Below are positions 1-6,530 of a stretch of DNA of 10,863 bases, one piece after another; the stretch's first letter is position 1, and each line of letters begins with the position of its first letter. Origin of the DNA: Acidobacteriota bacterium (GTDB lineage Bacteria > Acidobacteriota > Blastocatellia > Pyrinomonadales > Pyrinomonadaceae); NCBI GenBank assembly GCA_020853255.1, contig JADYZI010000211.1, forward strand, positions 1 through 10,863, given 5' to 3'. Below the pieces are notes generated by a model. It ran no database searches. It was not told where the DNA came from and saw nothing but the letters and a program-made list of their open reading frames with translations. The position numbers and the translations under genes are program-made.

Positions 1-436
1 CTTTGGGATTATGCATTAACTCCATCAGGACGGAAATAAGCCAGATGATCGGCTGACAGCAAACGCAGTTGCGGGACCTGTCAAAAACCTATTCTGCCAA
101 GTTTCCGCAACGTTGTCCAAAACGCAAATGTCTGCCTTCCCGTCGTTTCGGATCTGTTAAAGTTAAACACCTTTCGCAAAAGGAATCTTGTTTTGTGGTT
201 TTCGTCTTCTTTTCGTGCGTTTCGTGGTCCGGGCCCCGCTTCACCACCACGAACTGCACGAATCCAGAAACGCAAGGCACGAACCAACCACGCCGGCTCC
301 TGTTCATGTTATTCGGTTTTTCTTCTTCTTATTCAGTGGTAAAAAGTTACCAACCACCGAAGGAAGATGGAGAAAATCTGAATTTCGGAGCAAAATAGTT
401 TGCACCAGACCCATTTCAGACCTTTGCAGACATCCT
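1..436. other. Gene-poor region downstream of thiD
   Basis: No convincing gene is visible. At the left edge two short frames are open from outside the window on the plus strand, one ending with TAA at 37-39 (tail LWDYALTPSGRK) and one with TGA at 54-56. Either could be the end of a truncated gene, but 12-17 codons are not evidence. The rest contains degenerate inverted repeats: CCTTT/AAAGG at 170-174/179-183, the TTCGTGG/CCACGAA palindrome at 212-262, and TGGTAA/TTACCA at 337-342/347-352. There is also a pyrimidine-rich tract around 311-332. The thiD operon is transcribed towards this region and no strong hairpin-plus-T-run terminator is seen close to its stop codon. Confidence 0.6.
190..292. 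repeat. Imperfect palindrome of TTCGTGG/CCACGAA type
   Basis: TTCGTGCGTTTCGTGG at 212-227 is matched in inverted orientation by CCACGAACTGCACGAA at 247-262, with only the central dinucleotide of each arm unpaired. One further pair extends inwards (228 with 246), and the loop contains the self-complementary GGGCCC. Looser copies of the same words (TTGTGGTTTTCGT upstream, GGCACGAACCAACCACG downstream) extend the dyad on both sides to about 100 bp. Related short ACGAA/CCACGAA repeats occur between genes in many environmental bacteria, as I recall. The function is unknown. It may take part in 3'-end formation for the thiD operon, but no T-run supports this. Confidence 0.6.
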
Positions 437-1240
437 CTACTTGAATGAGGATGGAATATTTATCGGTGAATGGCCGCGGCCGTGGCCTTTTGATGTGCGG
501 ATAGCTTCCGTCACAAAGTCCTTTGCGATCGAGACGGACTGGGCCAATTCGCGGCCGAGCGCGAGATTTGCCGTGATCGCCGCCGCAAGGGTACAGCCCG
601 TGCCGTGCGTCGCAGTCGTGTCGATCATATCGGCCTCGAACACATCTACGGCGCCGTCTGCACTGAACAGAAAATCGCGTGCCTTTCCGTCGCTTTCGAT
701 CCCGTGGCCGCCTTTCATCAAAACATTCGCCGGCCCCATTGAAAGAATGGCCTTGGCTGCATTTTCCAGTTCGGTTTGCGACCGAATGCGGCTTCTCGTA
801 ATGCGTTCAGCCTCGGGAAGATTCGGCGTGACGACCAGGCTTAGCGGAAACAGTTTCTCGATCAGCGCCTGAAGTGCGTGCTGATCTATTAGATCGTAAC
901 CGGACGTTGAGCGGACAACAGGATCAACGACCAGGCGGCTGACCGAATAGCGCTTCATCAATTCCGCCGTTTCTTCTATCACCTCACGCGTCGGCAGCAT
1001 TCCCGTCTTGACCGCGGCCGCCGGCAGATCGTCCATCACAGCCGTAACTTGCCCGCGTATCGAAGCCGCGTCCTGATTCACCGAGCCAAATACGCCAGTC
1101 GTATTCTGGTAAGTGACCGATGACACAGCGGCGGCCGCAAAACAACCGAACGCCGAAAAGGTTTTGATATCAGCGATCACTCCTGCCCCGCCCGACGGGT
1201 CGAGGCCGGCAATGGTCAAACATACCTTTTGATCCGACAT
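437..1240 (-). CDS. thiD: Hydroxymethylpyrimidine/phosphomethylpyrimidine kinase ThiD
   Basis: This cytoplasmic enzyme of thiamine synthesis phosphorylates HMP to HMP-P and then to HMP-PP. The 267-residue length is normal for the family, and the ribokinase-like fold is recognisable throughout: the N-terminal substrate loop AGLDPSGGAG (residues 11-20, usual form AGSDPSGGAG), VKTGML (77-82), the VVDPV strand (104-108), VTPNLPEAE (137-145), VLMKGGHG (173-180) and the anion-hole/nucleotide signature HGTGCT (212-217) with Cys216, the residue near the catalytic site in ThiD. The ATG lies 3 bp after the stop of the upstream ThiE/TenI gene, so the two are almost certainly co-transcribed and perhaps translationally coupled. 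No SD sequence precedes the start. It is the last gene of a three-gene operon. The single oddity is Leu instead of Ser in AGSDPSGG. Confidence in family is very high; pyridoxal kinase activity of some homologues cannot be excluded. Confidence 0.95.
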   Translation of the reverse strand: MSDQKVCLTIAGLDPSGGAGVIADIKTFSAFGCFAAAAVSSVTYQNTTGVFGSVNQDAASIRGQVTAVMDDLPAAAVKTGMLPTREVIEETAELMKRYSVSRLVVDPVVRSTSGYDLIDQHALQALIEKLFPLSLVVTPNLPEAERITRSRIRSQTELENAAKAILSMGPANVLMKGGHGIESDGKARDFLFSADGAVDVFEADMIDTTATHGTGCTLAAAITANLALGRELAQSVSIAKDFVTEAIRTSKGHGRGHSPINIPSSFK

Positions 1241-1243
1241 GAT

Positions 1244-1858
1244 CTATTCACAATGGGCCAAGCAAACGCCGTCGTTTATGCAGCGGTTCAAATAACGGAT
1301 CGCCGCGTAACCGGCCGCACCAGCGCCAATGACCGCTTCAACCCGTGTCTCATCAATGCCCCCAAGCGCGGCGACCGGAAACGGCGTGATCTTCGAGCAA
1401 ACCGCAGCAAGTGTTGCCAATCCGACGCCGTCTCCCTTTCCCGGGCTAGAAAATACCGGCCCAAACACAGCAAGGTCCGCACCTGCATTGCGCGCTTCCG
1501 CAACTTCTTCGAAGGAATGAGTGGAAACCGCGATCAGGAATCCTGCCGGGACAAAACGTCGAACAACCGCCGCAGGCAAACCGTCCGCAGGCAGATGAAC
1601 ACCATCCGCACCAGCGGCGACGGCAATATCGGCCCTCCCGTTGATCAGTAACTTAACATGGCACTTCCGGGCAACGATCGCCGCCTCCGCTGCCAGGGCA
1701 AATAGATTTGCGGCCGTTAGTCTTTTTTCACGGATCTGAAAATGAGTGATCCCGCACGCAGAAGCTGTCGCGATCGCAGCGACTATCTTGGGCTTAACAC
1801 GAACAAAATTATTGTCGTCCGCATCACCCTCAGAAATACAGTAGATGATCGGGTTCAC
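1244..1858 (-). CDS. Thiamine phosphate synthase / TenI family protein
   Basis: This 204-residue TIM-barrel protein belongs to the ThiE/TenI superfamily. ThiE joins HMP-PP and thiazole phosphate into thiamine phosphate; TenI isomerises the thiazole intermediate. Visible family motifs are FQIREK (40-45), LLINGRADIAVAAGADGVHLP (70-90), VSTHS (111-115), FGPVF (132-136) and AALGGI (163-168). The ThiE magnesium-binding Asp that normally follows IN is Gly here (INGR, 72-75), and the Asp of the usual HLGQxD segment is not clearly aligned (HLPADGLP). NGR and the -VxLPxG- segment resemble Bacillus TenI as I remember it, and His114 corresponds to the TenI catalytic His. The symbol is therefore left open. 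Translation starts at a GTG that overlaps the upstream gene's TGA (GTGA at 1858-1855), and thiD follows after 3 bp. The thiD neighbourhood argues for a thiamine role whichever reaction it catalyses. Confidence 0.85.
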   Translation of the reverse strand: MNPIIYCISEGDADDNNFVRVKPKIVAAIATASACGITHFQIREKRLTAANLFALAAEAAIVARKCHVKLLINGRADIAVAAGADGVHLPADGLPAAVVRRFVPAGFLIAVSTHSFEEVAEARNAGADLAVFGPVFSSPGKGDGVGLATLAAVCSKITPFPVAALGGIDETRVEAVIGAGAAGYAAIRYLNRCINDGVCLAHCE

Positions 1859-2154
1859 TTTTCAGCCGCTTTGTGGTCATGCTCGCGCAGCAACGCAACA
1901 CTTTTCTCAAAATGTGCGACCTCCCAAAAAGCGATGACAATATTCAGCACACCTAGGCCCGTGACAGCGCCGCGAAACCAGTTCGACGTAACGGTGCGCT
2001 GCAGGCTGGGTAAACCAGTCCCGTCAGACACCAGGGCGAGAAGATAGTTATCGCTCCAGTTCCCGAATAACGTGTCCCACGGCGAAAGGATCAGATAAAA
2101 ACCAAGCAGCAGGCACAGAATGATGAAAAATAAGACGGTCAGTCTTTCGACCAT
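1855..2154 (-). CDS. Small two-helix membrane protein, unknown function
   Basis: This 99-residue protein has two predicted transmembrane helices, about residues 5-24 (LTVLFFIILCLLLGFYLIL) and 61-79 (RGAVTGLGVLNIVIAFWEV). They are separated by a polar loop with SPWDTLFGNW and a Gly/Ser-rich turn, and the charged tail ends in HDHKAAEK. I do not recognise a family. The reading frame is open up to an ATG at 2250, but I prefer the ATG at 2154: the upstream 32 residues are Arg-rich and not membrane-like, and a TATAAT box (2169-2164) and a probable terminator lie within that stretch. It is the first gene of the operon and its stop overlaps the GTG start of the ThiE/TenI gene by 4 bp, so its synthesis is probably coupled to thiamine genes. 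A role in thiamine or precursor handling is only a guess from position. Confidence 0.7.
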   Translation of the reverse strand: MVERLTVLFFIILCLLLGFYLILSPWDTLFGNWSDNYLLALVSDGTGLPSLQRTVTSNWFRGAVTGLGVLNIVIAFWEVAHFEKSVALLREHDHKAAEK

Positions 2155-2163
2155 ATATGCGCG

Positions 2164-2193
2164 ATTATATCCGCTTGGAATAAACTGCGAAAG
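2164..2193 (-). promoter_or_regulatory. Putative promoter of the membrane protein-thiE/tenI-thiD operon
   Basis: Read on the minus strand there is a perfect TATAAT (2169-2164) within GATATAATC, ending 9 bp before the ATG at 2154. A CTTTC (2193-2189) lies 19 bp upstream of it. Transcription would start about 2 nt before the ATG, giving an essentially leaderless message. No good TTGACA box is present. The same CTTTC-N19-TATAAT layout occurs before the gene at 4610, which raises confidence. I found no thiamine-pyrophosphate riboswitch core in the 126 bp between 2155 and 2280. Confidence 0.55.
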
Positions 2194-2205
2194 CCCGCGC
2201 AGACG

Positions 2206-2237
2206 GCAAAAGGCGAAAGCTCGTCGCTTTCTTCGCC
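2206..2237 (-). terminator. Probable intrinsic terminator of the TPR gene
   Basis: On the minus strand, 44 bp after the TPR stop codon, GAAAGC-GACGA-GCTTTC forms a 6-bp stem with a 5-nt loop. It is extended by GGC/GCC across a small bulge and followed by TTTT (2211-2208). This is a modest rho-independent terminator. Its position between the TPR gene and the operon promoter supports reading the two transcripts as separate. Confidence 0.5.
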
Positions 2238-2280
2238 ATTCACCCCCCATCTCGGGCTTGGTTTTGGAACAAACTACGAT

Positions 2281-4359
2281 CTAATGATTCACCGCAAAAC
2301 TTCGTATTCGCTCGCTCACATCGCGAAAATCTACATTTTCGGCATACACCTGCTCGAAATAACGGCCCGCGTGTTCCAGGTCCCCGTCCGCCTCGTGTGC
2401 CGCTGCGAGCTCGTACCAAACTCCCTGTTTTTCTTCCTTTGTCAGGTCAGCGGTCTCAAGGCTCCGTTCGTACCATTTCTTGGCAAGCTGCGGCATGCCC
2501 TGCTGCATAAAACAATGTCCCAGTAGATTTGCACACGCAAAAAAGCGACGCGTGCCATCGTTTGTCCGCACCAATGCCGCACCCGCCTGAAACTCTTTGA
2601 TCGCGTCTTCGACCAGGCCCATTTCTTGATACGCTATGCCGGTGTTGTAATGCGTTTCATAATCAGAACCATCGTCCGATCCGGATTCATCAAAGCCAAA
2701 TTCGATCGTCAGATCATGCGGGTTGAACGCCCCGGGCTGATCACCGGCAGCGGCCTTCCCGTTTGCGGCGGCGCTCGCCGCTCCCGGATCATCCGCGGAC
2801 ACAAGTGCATTAAGCGAACGAAGATCATCCCAAAGCTCTGCGATCTCAGCCCTGTCTCCGAATTCGCCGCGCAGTTCATTAGCAGCCTTTTCTGCAAGTT
2901 CCAGATAGCCGTTCTCGATGTAAAATCGAACACTATCTATTTCCTTTTGGAATCGGGCAAGGTCGCTGGTCGTTGCATATGATCGGTCTTCGCCCGACTC
3001 TCCTTCGAGCTCGGCCACATGTCCGATGAACTCAAATCCGGAGCCCGGCTCCCCATCGGCCGCTCCTTCCAGGCCCGTCGCCGGGCCAGCATTGGCAACG
3101 ACAACCCCGCCGGCGTTCGAGTGTGCCGGTCCGCCCTTCAGAAATCGTTTATCAAACAAATTCTCTTCCGTCTCGGTGCCTTCAAACCCATACTCTGCGT
3201 TTATCTCACGAAGTCGGTCGGCATAACCGGTATCATGCGGAACAAGCATTGTAAGCTGCAGAAGCGCGTATCTTTCGTCCTCGACCGAACCAGCCTCCCG
3301 TGCCACCTGTGTCAATTTCGCCAGCGATGAGCACAATGCTTCCTCATCACGCTGCCACGAACAATAGCGTGCCTGAAGCCTCAAGGCATCCAGTTGATCG
3401 GGATCCTTTTGAAGTATCGAAGTGACAAGCGTGCTGAATTGTTCGGCCTGGCCGCCGACCAGCATATGCTCGGCAGACATTGAAAGAATGCGCGTGGTCG
3501 ATGCAACATCGTCCCTTTCCAGGTAGATGTTCGCCAATTCCAGAAATTTCGGGTAATTCGCCGGCTCCATTTCGACCAGACGGACAACGGTCTTTTCGGC
3601 CTCGGCTATCTCGCCCGCCTCGATCAGGCAATCGATCAGCAATATCCGGATCTCGCGGCTATGCGGGAACTCGGCCAGGATCTCCGACAGTTTCTCGGCT
3701 GATTCTTTTGATCGGCCCAGGGCCGACAATGAATTCACAACATGGCCGAGCAGCGCCGGCACGTCCCTTTTTATCGAAAGTGCCTTTTCAAAGACAGCTA
3801 ACGCTTCTTCATGTACGCCTTTTTTGGAAAGCCGGATTCCGCACTCGGTGTACGCATCGAGCGCGTCATCGAATTGCTTCTCGGCGAGATACGAGTCCGC
3901 GAGGCTGAGATACGAAACGGTATCCGTCGGATCGAGTTGTGCGATCTCCTTCCACATTGCAAGGGCCTCGATCTTGTCGCCGGCCTTTTCGTAGTGTTCA
4001 GCAACGCGCTGATATTTCGCACGGGCCTCACCGACCGACCCTTTTTGTTTGTACAATTCGGCAAGCTTTTTCCAAACCTCGACGCTGTTCGGTTCAAGCC
4101 GTGAGATCTTGTTATAGACAGCGATCGCCTTCTGGGCGAAGCCCTGCTTACCGTAATGATCGGCAACAGCGGCATAGCATTTCACTGCCTTCCGGACGTC
4201 CGCATCTTTCGAATACAGATCGCCGAGCATGTTTATTGTTCCAAAATCCTTTGCGTCAAATTTGACGACTTGTTCGTACTCGCCTATTGCGGATCGAATT
4301 TTCCCCTGGGACAGGTATTTTTCGGCATTCCGCATTGCCTTTGTCTTATCGAAAGTCAT
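2281..4359 (-). CDS. Large tetratricopeptide-repeat protein
   Basis: This 692-residue protein has no signal peptide or membrane helix, so it is probably a cytoplasmic scaffold. The N-terminal 330 or so residues form successive helix-turn-helix TPR units, for example 14-40 (KYLSQGKIRSAIGEYEQVVK), 73-140 (FAQKAIAVYNKISRLEPNS, then GEARAKYQRVAEHYEKAG and KIEALAMWKEIAQLDPTD), 150-195 and 250-290. Typical WxxLAxxY and ALxxYxxAL patterns end in LxP. Residues 405-465 are Gly/Ala/Glu-rich and probably a flexible linker. Helical segments at 466-520 are followed by another low-complexity stretch (521-567), then a second TPR block (568-690) beginning with THYNTGIAYQEMGLVEDAIKEFQ, a form I associate with long TPR proteins of acidobacteria and deltaproteobacteria. 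The partner is unknown. It is monocistronic: terminator downstream, divergent gene upstream. No clear SD site is seen. Confidence 0.85.
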   Translation of the reverse strand: MTFDKTKAMRNAEKYLSQGKIRSAIGEYEQVVKFDAKDFGTINMLGDLYSKDADVRKAVKCYAAVADHYGKQGFAQKAIAVYNKISRLEPNSVEVWKKLAELYKQKGSVGEARAKYQRVAEHYEKAGDKIEALAMWKEIAQLDPTDTVSYLSLADSYLAEKQFDDALDAYTECGIRLSKKGVHEEALAVFEKALSIKRDVPALLGHVVNSLSALGRSKESAEKLSEILAEFPHSREIRILLIDCLIEAGEIAEAEKTVVRLVEMEPANYPKFLELANIYLERDDVASTTRILSMSAEHMLVGGQAEQFSTLVTSILQKDPDQLDALRLQARYCSWQRDEEALCSSLAKLTQVAREAGSVEDERYALLQLTMLVPHDTGYADRLREINAEYGFEGTETEENLFDKRFLKGGPAHSNAGGVVVANAGPATGLEGAADGEPGSGFEFIGHVAELEGESGEDRSYATTSDLARFQKEIDSVRFYIENGYLELAEKAANELRGEFGDRAEIAELWDDLRSLNALVSADDPGAASAAANGKAAAGDQPGAFNPHDLTIEFGFDESGSDDGSDYETHYNTGIAYQEMGLVEDAIKEFQAGAALVRTNDGTRRFFACANLLGHCFMQQGMPQLAKKWYERSLETADLTKEEKQGVWYELAAAHEADGDLEHAGRYFEQVYAENVDFRDVSERIRSFAVNH

Positions 4360-4609
4360 GTTTTGTTACTGCCTGCTCAAGTGTCGGCTGGAAAATAACG
4401 GGCCGTATTTTGCCTGTGATCAGAGATGAGGACCGCAGAGAGAAACAATTGATCTGCACGTAAACGGTAACATGACCACATCGATAGTGTCAACATCTTT
4501 TGTCAGTGTTGATCAGTGTACAGCGTATTATGCCAACTGATTTTGCTTTTTGCTTCTCTATTTTCTAGTCTGTACTTTCCGGCCCAGAATCGGCCCGATA
4601 TAATCCCAT
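4360..4609. promoter_or_regulatory. Divergent intergenic region with an operator-like dyad
   Basis: This 250-bp region separates the leftward TPR gene from the rightward nucleotidyltransferase gene. TCAACA (4490-4495) and TGTTGA (4507-4512) form a 6-bp inverted repeat with an 11-bp centre. The word AGTGT occurs three times around it (4486-4490, 4505-4509, 4515-4519). On the minus strand TTGACA (4493-4488) could be a -35 element for the TPR gene, but no good -10 box follows at 16-18 bp. The plus-strand promoter at the right end is described separately. No gene or structured RNA is apparent. Confidence 0.4.
4575..4604 (+). promoter_or_regulatory. Putative leaderless promoter of the nucleotidyltransferase-mutM operon
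   Basis: A perfect TATAAT (4599-4604), within GATATAATC, ends only 5 bp before the ATG at 4610. A start point 6-7 nt downstream of the box would fall on the start codon itself, giving a leaderless transcript. CTTTC (4575-4579) lies 19 bp upstream of the box, the same arrangement as in front of the gene starting at 2154. A T-rich tract (about 4540-4565) upstream could act as an UP-like element. Confidence 0.6.
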
Positions 4610-5650
4610 ATGCAGGCACTTATCCTAGCTGGCGGTAAAGGCACAAGGCTTCGGCCGCTGACCGTTTACACCCCAAAACCCGTCGTCCCCGTAATGAATC
4701 GGCCGTTTTTGCTCTATCAGATCGAGATACTTGCAAAGGCGGGGGTAACGGACGTGGTTTTATCACTCAGCTATCAACCGGATAAGATCGAAGACCTCTT
4801 GGGCGATGGTTCGGATCACGGCGTTCGTCTGACGTATATAACCGAGCCGAGCCCAATGGGAACGGGCGGCGCGTACCGTTTTGCGGCCGACTACCTCACG
4901 GAAGCGACGATCGTGCTGAACGGCGATATACTGACCGATCTGGACATCTCAAAGCTGATCGAATTTCACCAAAAGAATGGTTCTGCCGCGACACTGGCGA
5001 TCAAACAGGTGGACGACCCGACAGCCTACGGCCTTGTCGAAACCGACGCCGAAGCTCGGATCGTACGCTTTCTTGAAAAGCCGCGATCGGAGGACGCACA
5101 AGAGATAAAAGTAAACACAATAAATGCAGGCATTTACGTGCTTGAACCATCGATCCTTGATCTGATCCCGGCCGGTGAGACACGATCATTCGAATATGAC
5201 GTGTTTCCGGCGATTTTGGAAAAAAAGCTGCCGTTTCTAGGCTTTCCGATGGAGAAAACCTATTGGCGGGACCTGGGCAATCCGAAAAGCTATTTAGAGG
5301 CTCATCATGATTTTCTTGGCGGCCGGATCGGCGGTTTTTCGATCGATCGAGAGGAAACGTATGATGTGGCAACCGCGGCGTCCGTGGATAAGCTTTCTGT
5401 GATAGGTTCCGGCTGCGTCATAAAGCCCGGTGCGCGGATAGTCCGGTCGACCCTTGGCCCCGGCGTCCATGTTGATGAAAAGGCAGTGATCGAAGACTCC
5501 GTAATATGGGGGCACGTCCGCATCTCGGCCGCCGCCGAGGTCAGGAACGCCGTCATCGGACGAAGCTGTTTTATCGGCCGCAACGCGACGGTGAGCGAGG
5601 GAACGGTGCTTGGTGATAAGGCGTCAGTGCCCGACTATTCACAGGTTTAG
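4610..5650 (+). CDS. NDP-sugar pyrophosphorylase, mannose-1-phosphate guanylyltransferase type
   Basis: This enzyme activates a sugar-1-phosphate with a nucleoside triphosphate for glycan or glycoconjugate synthesis in the cytoplasm. The N-terminal 240 residues are a GT-A Rossmann domain: LILAGGKGTRLRPLT (4-18), TPKPVVPV (21-28), GTGGA (84-88), NGDIL with the metal-binding Asp (104-108), FLEKP (154-158), NTINAGIYVLEP (169-180) and WRDLGNP (219-225, second metal Asp). The C-terminal 100 residues show hexapeptide-like repeats (VIGSGCVIKPGARI, ViEDSViWGHVRI, AVIGRSCFIGRNATV) of a left-handed beta-helix. This two-domain layout at 346 residues matches GDP-mannose pyrophosphorylase-like proteins of the GMPPB type, but substrate specificity (GDP-mannose, ADP-glucose, dTDP-glucose) cannot be read safely from motifs. 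The start is set by the box 5 bp upstream and by LAGGKGTR lying at the usual position. mutM begins 1 bp after its stop. Confidence 0.88.
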   Translation: MQALILAGGKGTRLRPLTVYTPKPVVPVMNRPFLLYQIEILAKAGVTDVVLSLSYQPDKIEDLLGDGSDHGVRLTYITEPSPMGTGGAYRFAADYLTEATIVLNGDILTDLDISKLIEFHQKNGSAATLAIKQVDDPTAYGLVETDAEARIVRFLEKPRSEDAQEIKVNTINAGIYVLEPSILDLIPAGETRSFEYDVFPAILEKKLPFLGFPMEKTYWRDLGNPKSYLEAHHDFLGGRIGGFSIDREETYDVATAASVDKLSVIGSGCVIKPGARIVRSTLGPGVHVDEKAVIEDSVIWGHVRISAAAEVRNAVIGRSCFIGRNATVSEGTVLGDKASVPDYSQV

Positions 5651-5651
5651 T

Positions 5652-6482
5652 ATGCCGGAGTTGCCCGAGGTCGAGATCGTTGCTCGAGCGTTGCATAACG
5701 CAGTAAGCGGCCGCAAAATTTGCTCGGCCGAACTGTTGAGGCCCCGCCTTGCTCCGGGTTCGACACCAAACGAATTCGCCCGGTCGCTCGCTTACGGCCG
5801 CATAAACTCTGTCGGCCGGCGCGGCAAGAATATACTTTTCGACATCGACAATGGCCGCACCTTGCTGGTACACCTTCGCATGAGCGGCAGATTTATGCTG
5901 TTGCCGCCTGAGTCAGATGATCCAAAATTTACCCACGCGGTCTTTCATCTGGACGATGATTCACGGCTTGTCTTTCATGATCAACGACATTTTGGGTTAA
6001 TGAAGGTGATCGATTCATCGCGCCTGTCCGAAGACATTTCCATCGCAGGCCTTGCCCCTGAACCATTTTCGCCGGAATTCACCCTTGGTTATTTGCTCCG
6101 TACCCTCAGCCGCTCGAACCGGAGTTTGAAAGAATTCCTGCTGGACCAGACCAAGGTCTGCGGCCTTGGCAATATCTATGCGGCCGAGGCAATGTTCCTT
6201 GCCGGCATCAGTCCCCGTCGGCGAGCAAGGAATGTCGCGCAGCGGCGCATCGAACCGCTGGTCGATAGCATCCGCGCCGTCTTGAGCGCGGCCCTGGCCG
6301 AAGCCGAGACAAAAGTCGCAGACCCGGTCTTTATCGGCGAAGGCGTGTACGGCGACGGCGTCCGCTCCGACTGGCTTGTTTACGAACGCGAGGGCCTGCC
6401 CTGCTCGAAATGCGACGCGCCAATTCGCCGTATCCGCCAGGGCGGAAGATCAACTTACTTTTGTTCCAAATGCCAGCGATAG
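5652..6482 (+). CDS. mutM: Formamidopyrimidine-DNA glycosylase (Fpg/MutM)
   Basis: This bifunctional DNA glycosylase/AP lyase removes 8-oxoguanine and formamidopyrimidines. I chose the ATG at 5652 because the catalytic N terminus must be MPELPEVE: Pro2, after Met removal, is the nucleophile and Glu3 the general acid. The frame is open further upstream to 5610, but that would bury Pro2. Other hallmarks are RRGKNILFDI with Lys59 (57-66), LRMSGR (75-80), FHDQRHFGLM (108-117), the helix-two-turn-helix segment DQTKVCGLGNIYAAEALF-like (165-182), and a C-terminal zinc finger with Cys251, Cys254, Cys271 and Cys274 enclosing GGRSTYF (264-270). At 276 residues it is of normal size and complete. Only 1 bp separates it from the preceding stop (TAGTATG) and no SD is seen, so expression probably depends on translation of the upstream gene. 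Confidence 0.96.
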   Translation: MPELPEVEIVARALHNAVSGRKICSAELLRPRLAPGSTPNEFARSLAYGRINSVGRRGKNILFDIDNGRTLLVHLRMSGRFMLLPPESDDPKFTHAVFHLDDDSRLVFHDQRHFGLMKVIDSSRLSEDISIAGLAPEPFSPEFTLGYLLRTLSRSNRSLKEFLLDQTKVCGLGNIYAAEAMFLAGISPRRRARNVAQRRIEPLVDSIRAVLSAALAEAETKVADPVFIGEGVYGDGVRSDWLVYEREGLPCSKCDAPIRRIRQGGRSTYFCSKCQR

Positions 6483-6530
6483 CCGCCGCTCTACTCTGTT
6501 ATTTGCCGTCGTCCTGCGGTAAAGTTGCTC

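Noticed and set aside
49..56. AGCCAGATGATCGGCT near 39-54 as a REP copy at the left end
   Set aside because: It shares AGCCAGATG with the REP hairpins but lacks GTAG, the GAA loop and the TCTGG arm, so the match is probably chance.
1..56. Tail of a truncated upstream gene on the plus strand
   Set aside because: Two different frames are open for only 12 and 17 codons with no motif, so neither can be preferred.
441..872. 143-codon open frame on the plus strand opposite thiD
   Set aside because: It is an antisense shadow of thiD, whose motifs are all in place. The frame has no recognisable domain.
2155..2250. N-terminal extension of the small membrane protein to ATG 2250
   Set aside because: The added 32 residues are Arg-rich, and the DNA holds a terminator-like hairpin and a TATAAT box just before the ATG at 2154.
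2155..2280. TPP riboswitch ahead of the thiamine genes
   Set aside because: The conserved CTGAGA and ACCTGATCTGGATAATGCCAG-type cores are absent, and a promoter 9 bp before the ATG leaves no room for a leader RNA.
2626..2982. 118-codon plus-strand frame opposite the TPR gene, and several similar frames between 2284 and 4429
   Set aside because: All lie antisense to the continuous 692-residue TPR frame and have the biased composition of shadow frames.
5610..5651. Upstream start of mutM at 5610
   Set aside because: MutM needs Pro immediately after the initiator Met. Starting at 5610 would bury the catalytic Pro2 behind 14 extra residues.
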